A stretch of 64,000 nt of DNA from DASUZB01 sp036377075 (lineage in GTDB: Bacteria > Actinomycetota > CALGFH01), in NCBI GenBank assembly GCA_036377075.1, contig DASUZB010000313.1:29962-93961 (forward strand), given 5' to 3'. Made by a program: the position numbers and the translations under genes. The notes beneath the pieces were generated by a model. That model saw only the letters and a program-made list of their open reading frames with translations, was not told where the DNA came from and made no database searches. Below, piece after piece: positions 52,657 through 60,952 of the stretch (positions within the stretch are counted from its first letter, which is position 1; each line of letters begins with the position of its first letter).

Positions 52657-53265
52657 ATGGTCGATACCGAGACCGACCCGCTCTGGTCCGGTGGCGCCGG
52701 GCCGGAGCGGGCCGCGACCGCGGGGACCGGGCCGTCCGAGGACAGCTCGGCTCCGCGGCTGCGGCTGCGGCCGGTCCGCCGGGAGGACCTGGACACGCTC
52801 GAGCGCTGGTGGGAGTCGCCCGAGGTGCAGGGCCGCTTCAACTGGTTCGGCCACCCGCCGCCCGAGTTCCTGCGGCGCCGCTTCGAGGAGAACGGCATGC
52901 TCGGCGAGGAGTACGGCCACCTGCTGGTCGAGCTCGCCGACGGGACGCTGGTCGGGGACGTCAGCTACCACGCGGTCAAGCACGGCCCGGGCGGCGGCTC
53001 GGTCGCCTACAACGTCGGCATCACGCTGCTGCCGGAGCACCGCAGCCAGGGCCTCGGCACCGAGGCCCAGCGGCTGCTGGCCGAGTACCTGTTCGCCCAC
53101 ACCCGGGTGGAGCGGGTCGAGGCGGGCACCGACGTGGAGAACGTGGCGGAGCAGCGCGCCCTGGAGAAGGCCGGCTTCACCCGCGAGGGGGTGCTGCGCC
53201 GCGCCCAGTTCCGCGACGGCGCCTTCCACGACATGCTGCTGTACTCGAGGCTGCGGGGGGAGTAA
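52657..53265 (+). CDS. GNAT acetyltransferase (RimJ/RimL-like)
   Basis: 202 residues. The core starts LRLRPVRREDLDTLERWWES and contains the acetyl-CoA loop ITLLPEHRSQGLGTEAQRLL (R/Q-x-x-G-L-G). The end AEQRALEKAGFTREGVLRRA is RimJ/L-like. The first 25 residues are low complexity. The ATG is the base after the ppdK stop, so it depends on ppdK translation. The substrate is unknown. Confidence 0.85.
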   Translation: MVDTETDPLWSGGAGPERAATAGTGPSEDSSAPRLRLRPVRREDLDTLERWWESPEVQGRFNWFGHPPPEFLRRRFEENGMLGEEYGHLLVELADGTLVGDVSYHAVKHGPGGGSVAYNVGITLLPEHRSQGLGTEAQRLLAEYLFAHTRVERVEAGTDVENVAEQRALEKAGFTREGVLRRAQFRDGAFHDMLLYSRLRGE

Positions 53266-53352
53266 GCGGGGCGCGTTCGGGGCCCCGGTCACTGTCACAC
53301 GGCTTGGGGAGACTGAGCCCATCGAGGCGGCGAGGACGCGGAGGATTCGTTG

Positions 53353-54399
53353 GTGAGGGCGACGCAGGACTGGGTCCAGCAGGGGACGGTCCGGGCCGAG
53401 CTGGAGGCGGCCGAGGCTGCCGAGCTGGCGCCGTGGGCGGCGCGGGCCGCCGAGTCGGCCGGGCGCGGCCAGCCGGAGCCGGAGGACCCGGTGCGCACCT
53501 GCTGGATGCGGGACCTGGACCGGATCATCTTCTCGCGGGCGATGATGCGCGCCCACGGCAAGACGCAGTCGTTCATCCCCGCCTTCTCCGAGGGACCGGC
53601 CGCCGGCCGCAAGGGCGGCCCCTACGTCGGCGACCACTTCGTCACCCGCGCCACCCACATGCAGCACACCGCGCGGATCGCGGCCACCATCGCCGAGGCG
53701 CTCGCCCTCAACGTGCCGCTCGCCACGGCCATCGCCACCGGGCACGACCTCGGCCACGCCTGCTTCGGCCACGGCGGCGAGGCCGCCCTGCAGGAGGTCG
53801 CCCCCAGCGGCTTCGACCACGCCACCCAGGGCGCCCGCCTACTGACCCTGCTGGAGCCGCGCAACCTCACCGCCGAGGTGCTCGACGGCATCGCCAGGCA
53901 CTCCTGGCGCCACGAGCCGCCCTCCACCCTCGAGGGGATGTGCGCCCGCCTGGCCGACCGCATCGCCTACCTCACCGCCGACCTCAGCGACGCGCTGCGC
54001 GCCGAGGTCCTCGGCGGCATCGCCGAGGTTCCCGAGCCGGTGCGGCTGGTGCTCGGTGAGACCCCGTCGGACATGGTCGGCGTCCTGGTCGAGGACGTGA
54101 TCCGCCACTCCCGCGGCGCGCCGAGGGTGGTGCAGGGCGAGGCCTGCGCCGAGGCGATGACGACCCTGCGGTCGTTCATGTTCGAGCGCGTCTACCTGCG
54201 TCCCGATGCCGAGCGGCAGACCGAGCGTGCCCGGCGCCTGCTGATCGACCTGTACCACCACTACCTGGAGCACCCCGAGACGATGCCGATGGGCGCGAGC
54301 CTCGCGTCCGACCCGGTCGAGCAGCAGGCGGTCGACGCCATCGCCGGCATGACCGACCGCTACGCCCTGGCGGCCTGGGAGGTCGCGGACGGGGGCTAG
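53353..54399 (+). CDS. dgt: dGTP triphosphohydrolase-like HD protein
   Basis: 348 residues. HD-domain metal ligands: the His of RATHMQHTARIAATIAEALA, HD in AIATGHDLGHACFGHGGE and a later Asp (CARLADRIAYLTADL). The N-terminal DPVRTCWMRDLDRIIFSRAM and KTQSFIPAF resemble the dGTPase family. It would hydrolyse dGTP to deoxyguanosine and triphosphate and so adjust nucleotide pools. The position directly before dnaG is conserved in Actinomycetota. GTG 53353 has GGAGG eight bases upstream; TTG at 53350 is possible. Confidence 0.88.
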   Translation: MRATQDWVQQGTVRAELEAAEAAELAPWAARAAESAGRGQPEPEDPVRTCWMRDLDRIIFSRAMMRAHGKTQSFIPAFSEGPAAGRKGGPYVGDHFVTRATHMQHTARIAATIAEALALNVPLATAIATGHDLGHACFGHGGEAALQEVAPSGFDHATQGARLLTLLEPRNLTAEVLDGIARHSWRHEPPSTLEGMCARLADRIAYLTADLSDALRAEVLGGIAEVPEPVRLVLGETPSDMVGVLVEDVIRHSRGAPRVVQGEACAEAMTTLRSFMFERVYLRPDAERQTERARRLLIDLYHHYLEHPETMPMGASLASDPVEQQAVDAIAGMTDRYALAAWEVADGG

Positions 54400-54403
54400 C
54401 GGA

Positions 54404-54419
54404 TCGAACATGTGTTCGA
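54404..54419. promoter_or_regulatory. LexA/SOS box upstream of dnaG
   Basis: TCGAAC-ATGT-GTTCGA is a perfect inverted repeat and an exact match to the actinobacterial/Bacillus SOS consensus TCGAAC(N4)GTTCGA. TATCCT at 54420-54425 may be the -10 of the promoter it covers. The box lies five bases after dgt and 236 bases before dnaG. Confidence 0.8.
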
Positions 54420-54654
54420 TATCCTGAGCTTCTGCCAGTCCGGCGCCCGAGTCGGCGCGTGAGCTTCTCGGCCGGACCGCCATTTCGCCCATCCGGTGCG
54501 CAGACGGGTGCGTACAATGCCGGAGAGCCCGCAACGGGTCCTTCCCCCAGCGGCGTACCCACCGGGCTCGGGTCGTTCGATCGGTGGCGCTCCGGCGCGG
54601 AGCAAGCATCACGCACGCCGCGCCCGGCGTGTTGGACGGATAGGGGGAAGGACC

Positions 54655-56463
54655 GTGGCCGGCCGCATCCGGGAGGAATCGATCGCGGAGGTCCGCCAGG
54701 CGACGGACATCGTCGCGCTGATCGGGGAGTACGTCACCCTGCGGCCCGCCGGCGGCACCCGCATGAAGGGGCTGTGCCCCTTCCACCAGGAGAAGACCCC
54801 GTCGTTCACGGTCAACTCGCAGACCGGCGCCTGGCACTGCTTCGGCTGCGACGGCCACGGCGACGCGATCGACTTCCTCATGAAGCAGGACGGGCTCTCC
54901 TTCGTCGAGGCGGTCGAGCGGCTCGCCCAGCGCGGCGGGGTCGAGCTGCGCTACGAGGGCCGCTCGGCCGGGGAGCGCGGCAGCCTCGGCCGGCGCAGCC
55001 GCCTGGTCGGCGCGCACGCCGAGGCGGTCGCCTTCCACCACCGCCTGCTGGTCGACGCGCCCGAGGGCCGCGCGGCGCGCGCCTACCTCTCCTCCCGCGG
55101 CTACGACCGCGCCGTCGCCGGGCGCTTCCAGCTCGGCTGGGCGCCCGCCGACCGCTGGGACGCGCTCACCGAGCACCTGCGGGCCAAGGGCTTCCGCCCC
55201 GAGGAGCTGGTCGAGGCGGGCCTGGCGAGGACCGGCAGCCGTGGCCTGCGCGACGCCTTCCACGCCCGCGTGCTGTTCCCCATCTTCGACGTCGCCGGCG
55301 ACCCGGTCGCCTTCGGCGGCCGCGTGCTCGACGACGGCCAGGGCGAGCGCCGCGCCCCCAAGTACGTCAACACCGCCGAGACCTCCGTGTGGCACAAGGG
55401 CCGCACCCTGTACGCGCTCAACTGGGCCAAGGTCCCGATCGTGCAGGCCGGCTTCGCGCTGGTGGTGGAGGGCTACACCGACGTGCTCGCCTGCCACCTG
55501 GCCGGGATCACCCAGGCGGTGGCCGCCTGCGGCACCGCCCTGCGGGCGGAGCACTTCCGCCTGCTCGCCCGCTTCACCGACCGGGTGGTGCTCGCCTTCG
55601 ACGCCGACGAGGCCGGCGCCAAGGCGGCCGAGCGCGGCCTGCCCGAGCTGATCTCCGAGCCCAACGCCGCCCTCTCCGCCCACGTGCTGGTGATGCCGGG
55701 CGGCCTCGACCCGGCCGACTTCGTCGCCACCCACGGCGCCGAGGCCTTCCGCGAGCTGGTCACCGGCGCGCAGCCGCTGCTGCGCTGGTGGATCGACTGG
55801 AAGCTGGCCGGCTTCGACTACCGCCGGCCGGAGGGCCGCACCCGGGCGGTGCGCGAGCTCATCCCGGTGATGCGCAACGTGCCCGACATGGTGCAGCGCA
55901 GCGCGTACGCGCGCTCGATCGTGCTGCGGCTGGAGCTGCGCGAGGACGGCCCGGAGTACCGCGCCCTGGTGGCCGGCAGCCAGCAGGCCGCGTCCGCCCG
56001 GGTGGCGCCGCGCTCGCGCAGCCCGCAGATGAAGGTCGAGTGCGAGGCGCTGAAGCTCGCCCTGCAGCACCCGGAGTGGACCGACGACGTGGCCAGCCGC
56101 TGGGGCGAGGACTGGTTCACCACCCCCTCGACGATCGCCTCGTTCGTCGCCCTGGCCAAGGCGGGCGGGCCCGGCGCGCCCTTCGAGCTGGTGCTCGAGC
56201 AGGCCGCCAACGAGAAGGAGCGGGGCTACCTGCGGGGACTGGCGGTGGAGGCGTTCGCCGGAGCGGAGGAGCGCGGGTACGCTGAGGAGGTCTTCAGGCG
56301 GCTCGAGGAGTTCCGGGTGGGCCGCGGGATCGACGAGCTGAAGGCGGCCCTGCAGCGGATGAACCCAGTTGAGCAGCCGGACGAGTACACTCAACGTTTC
56401 GAAGAGCTCATCGCCCTCGAGGCCCGACGGCGAGCCCTGCGGGAGCCGCGGCCCGGAGGCTAG
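54655..56463 (+). CDS. dnaG: DNA primase
   Basis: 602 residues. The zinc domain CPFHQEKTPSFTVNSQ with CFGCDGHGDAIDF is intact. The catalytic TOPRIM core has VVEGYTDVLACHLAGI and VLAFDADEAGAKA. The C-terminal helicase-binding region is ordinary. It makes RNA primers at the fork. GTG start with GGGGGAAGGA upstream. It is followed 81 bases later by the primary sigma factor, as in the classical macromolecular-synthesis operon but without rpsU. A candidate -10 TACAAT is at 54513-54518 and the SOS box at 54404. Confidence 0.95.
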   Translation: MAGRIREESIAEVRQATDIVALIGEYVTLRPAGGTRMKGLCPFHQEKTPSFTVNSQTGAWHCFGCDGHGDAIDFLMKQDGLSFVEAVERLAQRGGVELRYEGRSAGERGSLGRRSRLVGAHAEAVAFHHRLLVDAPEGRAARAYLSSRGYDRAVAGRFQLGWAPADRWDALTEHLRAKGFRPEELVEAGLARTGSRGLRDAFHARVLFPIFDVAGDPVAFGGRVLDDGQGERRAPKYVNTAETSVWHKGRTLYALNWAKVPIVQAGFALVVEGYTDVLACHLAGITQAVAACGTALRAEHFRLLARFTDRVVLAFDADEAGAKAAERGLPELISEPNAALSAHVLVMPGGLDPADFVATHGAEAFRELVTGAQPLLRWWIDWKLAGFDYRRPEGRTRAVRELIPVMRNVPDMVQRSAYARSIVLRLELREDGPEYRALVAGSQQAASARVAPRSRSPQMKVECEALKLALQHPEWTDDVASRWGEDWFTTPSTIASFVALAKAGGPGAPFELVLEQAANEKERGYLRGLAVEAFAGAEERGYAEEVFRRLEEFRVGRGIDELKAALQRMNPVEQPDEYTQRFEELIALEARRRALREPRPGG

Positions 56464-56544
56464 GGGAGGAGCCCCTCCCTGAGCGCACCAGGCAGCCACC
56501 GGCGTCCTGTGTCGTCCGGACAACACGAGGGGTACGTACAGCCC

Positions 56545-57723
56545 ATGGCCATGGCCAAGGAAGCCCAGCTCGACGAGGTGCGGGACCTCGTCGTCAAGGG
56601 CAAGGAACGCGGCTTCATCACTACCGAAGAGGTGATCGAGGCACTCGCTCCGGTCGATCTGACCGCAGAGCAGATCGACAACGTCTACCAGGTGCTCGCC
56701 GACGAGAACATCGAAGTCGTCGAGATGGTGGACGAGCTGGACGCCGAGGAGTTCGCCCGCGAGGCGCGCTCGGCCCGCGACGACGACCTGGCCCTCAAGG
56801 CGCCCACCAACGACCCCGTCCGCATGTACCTCAAGGAGATCGGCAAGGTGCCGCTCCTGACCGCGGAGCAGGAGGTCATCCTCGCCAAGGCGATCGAGGA
56901 GGGCGAGGCCGCCACGGCCGAGCTCGACAAGGCCGCCGCCGAGGCCAAGAAGCTCGGCTCCACGCGCCTGCGCGAGCTGCAGCGCGTCGAGCGCCACGGC
57001 CAGCTCGCCAAGAAGAAGCTGATCGAGGCGAACCTCCGCCTGGTGGTCTCGATCGCCAAGCGCTACGTGGGCCGCGGCATGCTCTTCCTCGACCTGATCC
57101 AGGAGGGCAACCTCGGCCTGATCCGCGCGGTCGAGAAGTTCGACTACACCAAGGGCTACAAGTTCTCGACGTACGCGACCTGGTGGATCCGCCAGGCGAT
57201 CACCCGGGCGATCGCCGACCAGGCGCGCACCATCCGCATCCCGGTGCACATGGTCGAGACGATCAACAAGCTGATCCGCATCCAGCGGCAGCTCCTGCAG
57301 GACCTCGGCCGCGAGCCGACGCCCGAGGAGATCGGCCGCGAGATGGAGTTCTCGCCCGAGAAGGTGCGCGAGATCCTCAAGGTCAGCCAGGAGCCGGTCA
57401 GCCTGGAGACGCCCATCGGCGAGGAGGAGGACTCCCACCTGGGCGACTTCATCGAGGACTCCGACGCGGTCGTCCCGGTCGACGCGGCCAGCTTCATCCT
57501 GCTGCAGGAGCAGCTCGACTCGGTGCTGCACACCCTCAGCGAGCGCGAGAAGAAGGTCATCCAGCTCCGCTTCGGCCTGACCGACGGCCACCCGCGCACG
57601 CTGGAAGAGGTCGGCCGCGAGTTCGGCGTCACCCGGGAGCGCATCCGACAGATCGAGTCGAAGACGCTCTCCAAGCTGCGCCACCCGTCGCGCAGCCAGA
57701 AGCTGCGCGACTACCTGGAGTAG
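56545..57723 (+). CDS. rpoD: Primary RNA polymerase sigma factor (RpoD/SigA)
   Basis: 392 residues. Region 1.1-like start (RDLVVKGKERGFITTEEVIE), region 1.2 DPVRMYLKEIGKVPLLTAEQ, region 2 (RYVGRGMLFLDLIQEGNLGL, KFSTYATWWIRQAITRAIAD), region 3 (RIPVHMVETINKLIRIQRQL) and region 4 (TLEEVGREFGVTRERIRQIE) are all present. This is the housekeeping sigma factor. The long acidic N-terminus seen in Mycobacterium SigA is absent. ATG 56545 has GAGGGG upstream; ATG 56551 is possible. Confidence 0.94.
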   Translation: MAMAKEAQLDEVRDLVVKGKERGFITTEEVIEALAPVDLTAEQIDNVYQVLADENIEVVEMVDELDAEEFAREARSARDDDLALKAPTNDPVRMYLKEIGKVPLLTAEQEVILAKAIEEGEAATAELDKAAAEAKKLGSTRLRELQRVERHGQLAKKKLIEANLRLVVSIAKRYVGRGMLFLDLIQEGNLGLIRAVEKFDYTKGYKFSTYATWWIRQAITRAIADQARTIRIPVHMVETINKLIRIQRQLLQDLGREPTPEEIGREMEFSPEKVREILKVSQEPVSLETPIGEEEDSHLGDFIEDSDAVVPVDAASFILLQEQLDSVLHTLSEREKKVIQLRFGLTDGHPRTLEEVGREFGVTRERIRQIESKTLSKLRHPSRSQKLRDYLE

Positions 57724-57748
57724 CGGCCGACCTCCTGGGTCTGGGCGG

Positions 57749-58111
57749 CTACGGCTTGGTGTCGCCGGAGCCGCGGGTCGAGGGCACGCTGCCGCCCGAG
57801 ACCTTGCCGGACTCGCTCGGCGTCGACTCCTCGTCCTTCGTGCCCTTGGTGGCGACGAACTCCCTGGCCTTGCCGACCTGGCCGGCCAGGTTGTTGGAGG
57901 CCTGCTCCGCGCCACGGCTGGCGACCTCGGTCACCCGCTCCTTGCCGACCGCGACCGTCTTGGTCACCTCACGGCTGAGGCGCTGCACGCCAGGGTTGTC
58001 GCCGACCCGGCGCGCGGCGGCGCGGATCTGCTCGTAGCGTTCCCGGCCAGCCTTGGCGCCGAGGACGTAACCGGCGGCGAGGCCGGCCAGCAGTGCTGAC
58101 TTGAGCTTCAT
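57749..58111 (-). CDS. Small membrane-anchored helical protein (YtxH-like)
   Basis: 120 residues. A short hydrophobic start (LKSALLAGLAAGYVLGAKAG) ends in the KAGRERYEQIRAAARRV motif common in actinobacterial YtxH-type proteins. An amphipathic helical region and a disordered Ser/Thr/Glu tail (KDEESTPSESGKVSGG) follow. ATG 58111 has AGGAGG seven bases upstream. Convergent with the sigma gene. A stress or envelope role is suggested for such proteins but not shown. Confidence 0.75.
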   Translation of the reverse strand: MKLKSALLAGLAAGYVLGAKAGRERYEQIRAAARRVGDNPGVQRLSREVTKTVAVGKERVTEVASRGAEQASNNLAGQVGKAREFVATKGTKDEESTPSESGKVSGGSVPSTRGSGDTKP

Positions 58112-58252
58112 CGGTCTACCTCCTGGGATCAACCTGGCCTCGGTCTACCCCATCCGGTGGCGAACGAAGCACCGGCACGACGTACTGTTGGTCACCCGGC
58201 CGCGTCGCCGGGCGGCAGGATCCTACGCCGAGCCGAGCAACAGAGGAGCGCC

Positions 58253-59791
58253 GTGACCGACCGGACCCGTGGCGTACCCGTCGCCGAGCAGGCACGGCCG
58301 GCGGTGGCGCCCGACCGCGCCACCGCGACGCGGGTCTGGTCCTGGGGGGCGGTCTGGCTCGGCGTGGCGCTGGCCACCGGGGTCGTGGTGCGGCTGTCCG
58401 GGCCGGCGGTGCTCGATCCGGACGAGCACGCCGCCGCGCTGTACTTCCGGCGCCTGGTCGCGGGGCAGCGGCTGGAGGACCCCCTGCTCTCCACCCCGAA
58501 GCCGCTGCTGACCCTGGTGCACGGGCTGGCCTGGGCGGCCACCTCGGACTGGCGCGCGCTCACCGCGCTGACCGTCGCCGCGTTCGCGCTGGCGGTCACC
58601 GCCCTCGCCCGCGCGGCCGGCCGGCTCGGCGGCGCGCCGGCCGCGGCCGCGACGGTCGTCGCCGTTGCCGGGTCCGGGCCGCTGGTGCTGCAGGTCGCCA
58701 GGGGCAACTCGGTGGTCTGGGCGCTGGCCGGCTGGGCGCTGGCGCTCGACGCGCTGGCGCGGCCGCGGCGGCGCTACGGGCTGGCGGCGGCCGCGCTGCT
58801 GCTCGCCGCGCTGGCCCGCACCGAGACCTGGCTGCTGCTGCCGCTCGCCGCCGGCGGCGGCGCGCTGCTGGCCTGGCGAGGGCGCGACCGGCGCGCCCTG
58901 CTGCTGCTCGTGCCGCTGGCCGCCCCGCTGCTCTGGCTCGGCCACGACCGGCTGCTCACCGGCGACGCGCTGTACTCGCTGCGGGTGCCCGAGCGCTACA
59001 CCGACCTGGTCGCCGGCCGCCACCCGGTCGACCCCGCCGCCTGGCTGGGGCAGCTCACCGACCGCTACGCGGCCATGCCGCTGGCGCTGGTCCTGGCGGC
59101 CGCCGGGGTGGCGTGGCTGCTGCGGCGCCGCGCCTGGCCCTGGCTCGCCGGGTTGGCCGCGCTCGTCCCCGGCCTGCTGGTCCTGTTCGGCGCGTACGCC
59201 GCCCGCGGCACCTACGTCTCCTGGCGCTACTTCGACCCGCCCGACCTCGGCGTCCACCTGGCCGCCGCGCTCGGCGCGGGCTGGCTCGCCCGGGCAGGCG
59301 CCGAGCGCCTCCGGGGCCGGCCCGGTCGTGGATGGTGGGGGAGCGCCGGCGCGGTGGCCGCCGCGGTGCTGCTGGTCGGGGCGGCCGGCTGGCCGCTCGC
59401 GCCGGTCGACCCGGTGGTCCGCTCCACCCTCGACCGCGACACCCGGCTGTCGGCCAACGCCGCCGCCGCCGTCGCCGAGCTGCGGCCGTTCGCCGAGCGG
59501 CCGGGCGCCGTGGTGGTCGCGTCCGGACCGCAGCGCGTCCGCGTCGCCCTGGAGCTCGACCTGCCGCTCGGCCGGGTTCGCGACCTGTACCTGGCCGCCC
59601 TGCACGCGCCGCTGGACCGCGCCCTGGCCGGCAGCGTCGCCGTGTACCACGACGCCGACGGCGACCGCCCGGCCGAGCGCTTCGCGCCCCTCTCGGCCGA
59701 CACGCCGGCCCGCGTCGGCGCGCTCAGGGTCGTCCCCGTCCACGCCGATCCAGAGCGTGGCCTGTACGTGCTGGCCGTGGAAGACGGATGA
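58253..59791 (+). CDS. Polytopic membrane protein, glycosyltransferase-like
   Basis: 512 residues with about ten hydrophobic segments in the first 400 residues (WGAVWLGVALATGVVVRLSG; AALTVAAFALAVTALA; AAAALLLAALARTETWLLLP; LALVLAAAGVAWLLRRR; AALVPGLLVLFGAYAARG). The early luminal motif PDEHAAALYFRRLVAGQ, acidic after TM1, and the TETW region resemble GT-C fold glycosyltransferases (ArnT/PMT-like). The end is a soluble domain of about 110 residues with APLDRALAGSVAVYHDADGD. GTG start with GAGGAGCG upstream. Donor and acceptor unknown. Confidence 0.65.
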   Translation: MTDRTRGVPVAEQARPAVAPDRATATRVWSWGAVWLGVALATGVVVRLSGPAVLDPDEHAAALYFRRLVAGQRLEDPLLSTPKPLLTLVHGLAWAATSDWRALTALTVAAFALAVTALARAAGRLGGAPAAAATVVAVAGSGPLVLQVARGNSVVWALAGWALALDALARPRRRYGLAAAALLLAALARTETWLLLPLAAGGGALLAWRGRDRRALLLLVPLAAPLLWLGHDRLLTGDALYSLRVPERYTDLVAGRHPVDPAAWLGQLTDRYAAMPLALVLAAAGVAWLLRRRAWPWLAGLAALVPGLLVLFGAYAARGTYVSWRYFDPPDLGVHLAAALGAGWLARAGAERLRGRPGRGWWGSAGAVAAAVLLVGAAGWPLAPVDPVVRSTLDRDTRLSANAAAAVAELRPFAERPGAVVVASGPQRVRVALELDLPLGRVRDLYLAALHAPLDRALAGSVAVYHDADGDRPAERFAPLSADTPARVGALRVVPVHADPERGLYVLAVEDG

Positions 59792-59852
59792 TCGCCAGCG
59801 TGGTCCTCGTGTACCATTCGCAGCCGGTCCGGTACGTCCGGACCAGGCCCGA

Positions 59853-59925
59853 TCCGGCGTAGCTCAATCGGCAGAGCGGGGCCCTGTTAAGGCCAAGGTT
59901 GTAGGTTCGAGTCCTACCGCCGGAG
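59853..59925 (+). tRNA. tRNA-Asn (anticodon GTT)
   Basis: 73 bases without an encoded CCA. Acceptor arms TCCGGCG and CGCCGGA pair fully; discriminator base is G, as usual for tRNA-Asn. D-stem GCTC/GAGC, T-stem GTAGG/CCTAC with TTCGAGT loop. The anticodon loop CTGTTAA gives GTT. The first anticodon-stem pair (27-43) is a G-A mismatch; the other four are Watson-Crick. An integrase scar lies downstream, so it probably served as an attachment site. Confidence 0.92.
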
Positions 59926-59943
59926 CAGCGGCAAACTCCCAGC

Positions 59944-59982
59944 TCAGGGCACCCAAAGCGAACCATGCTGAGGGTGCCCTGA
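59944..59982. terminator. Perfect inverted repeat after tRNA-Asn
   Basis: TCAGGGCACCC (59944-59954) and GGGTGCCCTGA (59972-59982) form an 11-bp stem with a 17-base loop. It begins 18 bases after the tRNA and may end its transcript. No strong T-tract. Confidence 0.5.
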
Positions 59983-59989
59983 TCGCGTC

Positions 59990-60086
59990 TTAGGCGCCCG
60001 TGCTCCGTCGATCCACGGAACAGCTCGTCCAGCCGGGCGCGGAGCGTGGTATCCGCCTCGGGGAACAGGTGGCCGTAGCGGTCGGC
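59990..60086 (-). mobile_element. 3' remnant of a tyrosine site-specific integrase
   Basis: On the minus strand the frame reads DRYGHLFPEADTTLRARLDE and LFRG, the typical C-terminal end of an actinobacterial tyrosine recombinase, starting at the catalytic Tyr segment. Nothing upstream of it is integrase-like, so the rest of the gene is gone. It ends about 65 bases after tRNA-Asn. This is the scar of an integrated element that has since been lost. Confidence 0.65.
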
Positions 60087-60089
60087 GCG

Positions 60090-60216
60090 ACCCGGTGGGA
60101 CCACCAGCAGGAGGGCGGCTACGACTTCTGGGTGCTGCGCGACCCGTGGGGCAACGAGTTCTGCGTCCTGCAGCGGAGTTCCCTGAGCTGTTCGCGCGCC
60201 GCCGCCCCTGGCGCGA
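60090..60216 (+). pseudogene. Truncated and frameshifted VOC-family protein
   Basis: EGGYDFWVLRDPWGNEFCVL is the closing strand of a glyoxalase/VOC protein. Restoring one missing C near 60172 would continue it as QPEFPELFARRRPW, the usual ending. The first two thirds of the gene are missing, and the sequence runs into the integrase scar. It was probably cut by the insertion or excision event at the tRNA. Confidence 0.62.
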
Positions 60217-60702
60217 TCAGAGGGAGATCAGGGCCACCAGGAAGAGGGCGAACGCCGCCCAGGTCGTCGCCAATTGGATCCAGTTGATCGTGAAGTAGCG
60301 CTGCCGCCCGGCCTCCCAGTCCGCCGGCAGCGCCTCGGGGTCCCAGGCCAGGATCACCTTGTAGGTCGGTGTCTTCCACACGTTGGAGATGACGAGAATC
60401 CCGACGATCACAATGCCCAGGCCGATCGCGGTGAGGACGAACGAGGTGGAGCCGGGATCGTCCCAGAGGAGCACGAGCGCGACGATCGGCCCGATGGTCA
60501 TCCCGAGCGACCAGGCATAGTTGAACACCTTGCCCAAGCCGTTGTCCGCGTACCGAAGGAACGCTTCCATGAAGTTCCGGAAGTCCCGGCCGTCCATCGC
60601 TGCCTGCATGGGACGCAGGATCATGCACAGCCCCCCCAAGAAGCCTGCCGCGAGCCCCGAGAAGAAGCTGGACGCTGCAAGTGCCCATTCCTCGCCCGTC
60701 AC
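60217..60702 (-). CDS. DUF1772-like membrane protein (anthrone oxygenase-like)
   Basis: 161 residues. Four hydrophobic segments: WALAASSFFSGLAAGFLGGL, the region after YADNGLGKVFNYAWSLGMTI, FVLTAIGLGIVIVGILVIS and INWIQLATTWAAFALFLVAL. NVWKTPTYKVILAWDPEALP followed by a Trp/Arg-rich WEAGRQRYFTINW is the DUF1772 pattern. The start is taken as GTG 60702 because GGAGGGGG lies eight bases upstream; two upstream ATGs would add an unlikely leader. Function not established in the family. Confidence 0.68.
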   Translation of the reverse strand: MTGEEWALAASSFFSGLAAGFLGGLCMILRPMQAAMDGRDFRNFMEAFLRYADNGLGKVFNYAWSLGMTIGPIVALVLLWDDPGSTSFVLTAIGLGIVIVGILVISNVWKTPTYKVILAWDPEALPADWEAGRQRYFTINWIQLATTWAAFALFLVALISL

Positions 60703-60952
60703 GATGAAATCCCCCTCCAGCTCGGAGTCCCATGGTTGAGAGGTGATGGACTGCTGGCATGGCCAGACCATCGAGGTCAGGCTCAGTCGATCAGCACGAG
60801 GCACTTCGCGGAGGATCATTTCACCGCCCTGCCTTCTCCGCTCCCGCAAGAACCTGAACCCAGTTCATCCTTCCGTTCCCTCGCCTGCGGTGTATCGTGA
60901 CCAGGCTCGCTTCGCTCGTGCCGGTCCTGAACCCTCCTTCCCCCCACGTTCC

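Noticed and set aside
56340..56400. GTTGAG...CTCAAC inverted repeat with TACACT at the dnaG end as a promoter of the sigma gene
   Set aside because: The spacing between TTGAGC and TACACT is about 11 bases, too short for a promoter, and it lies in conserved coding sequence.
59724..60104. Continuous minus-strand frame through the integrase scar and tRNA-Asn as one protein
   Set aside because: Only the first about 30 residues are integrase-like; the rest is translation of the tRNA antisense strand and of the glycosyltransferase-like gene end.
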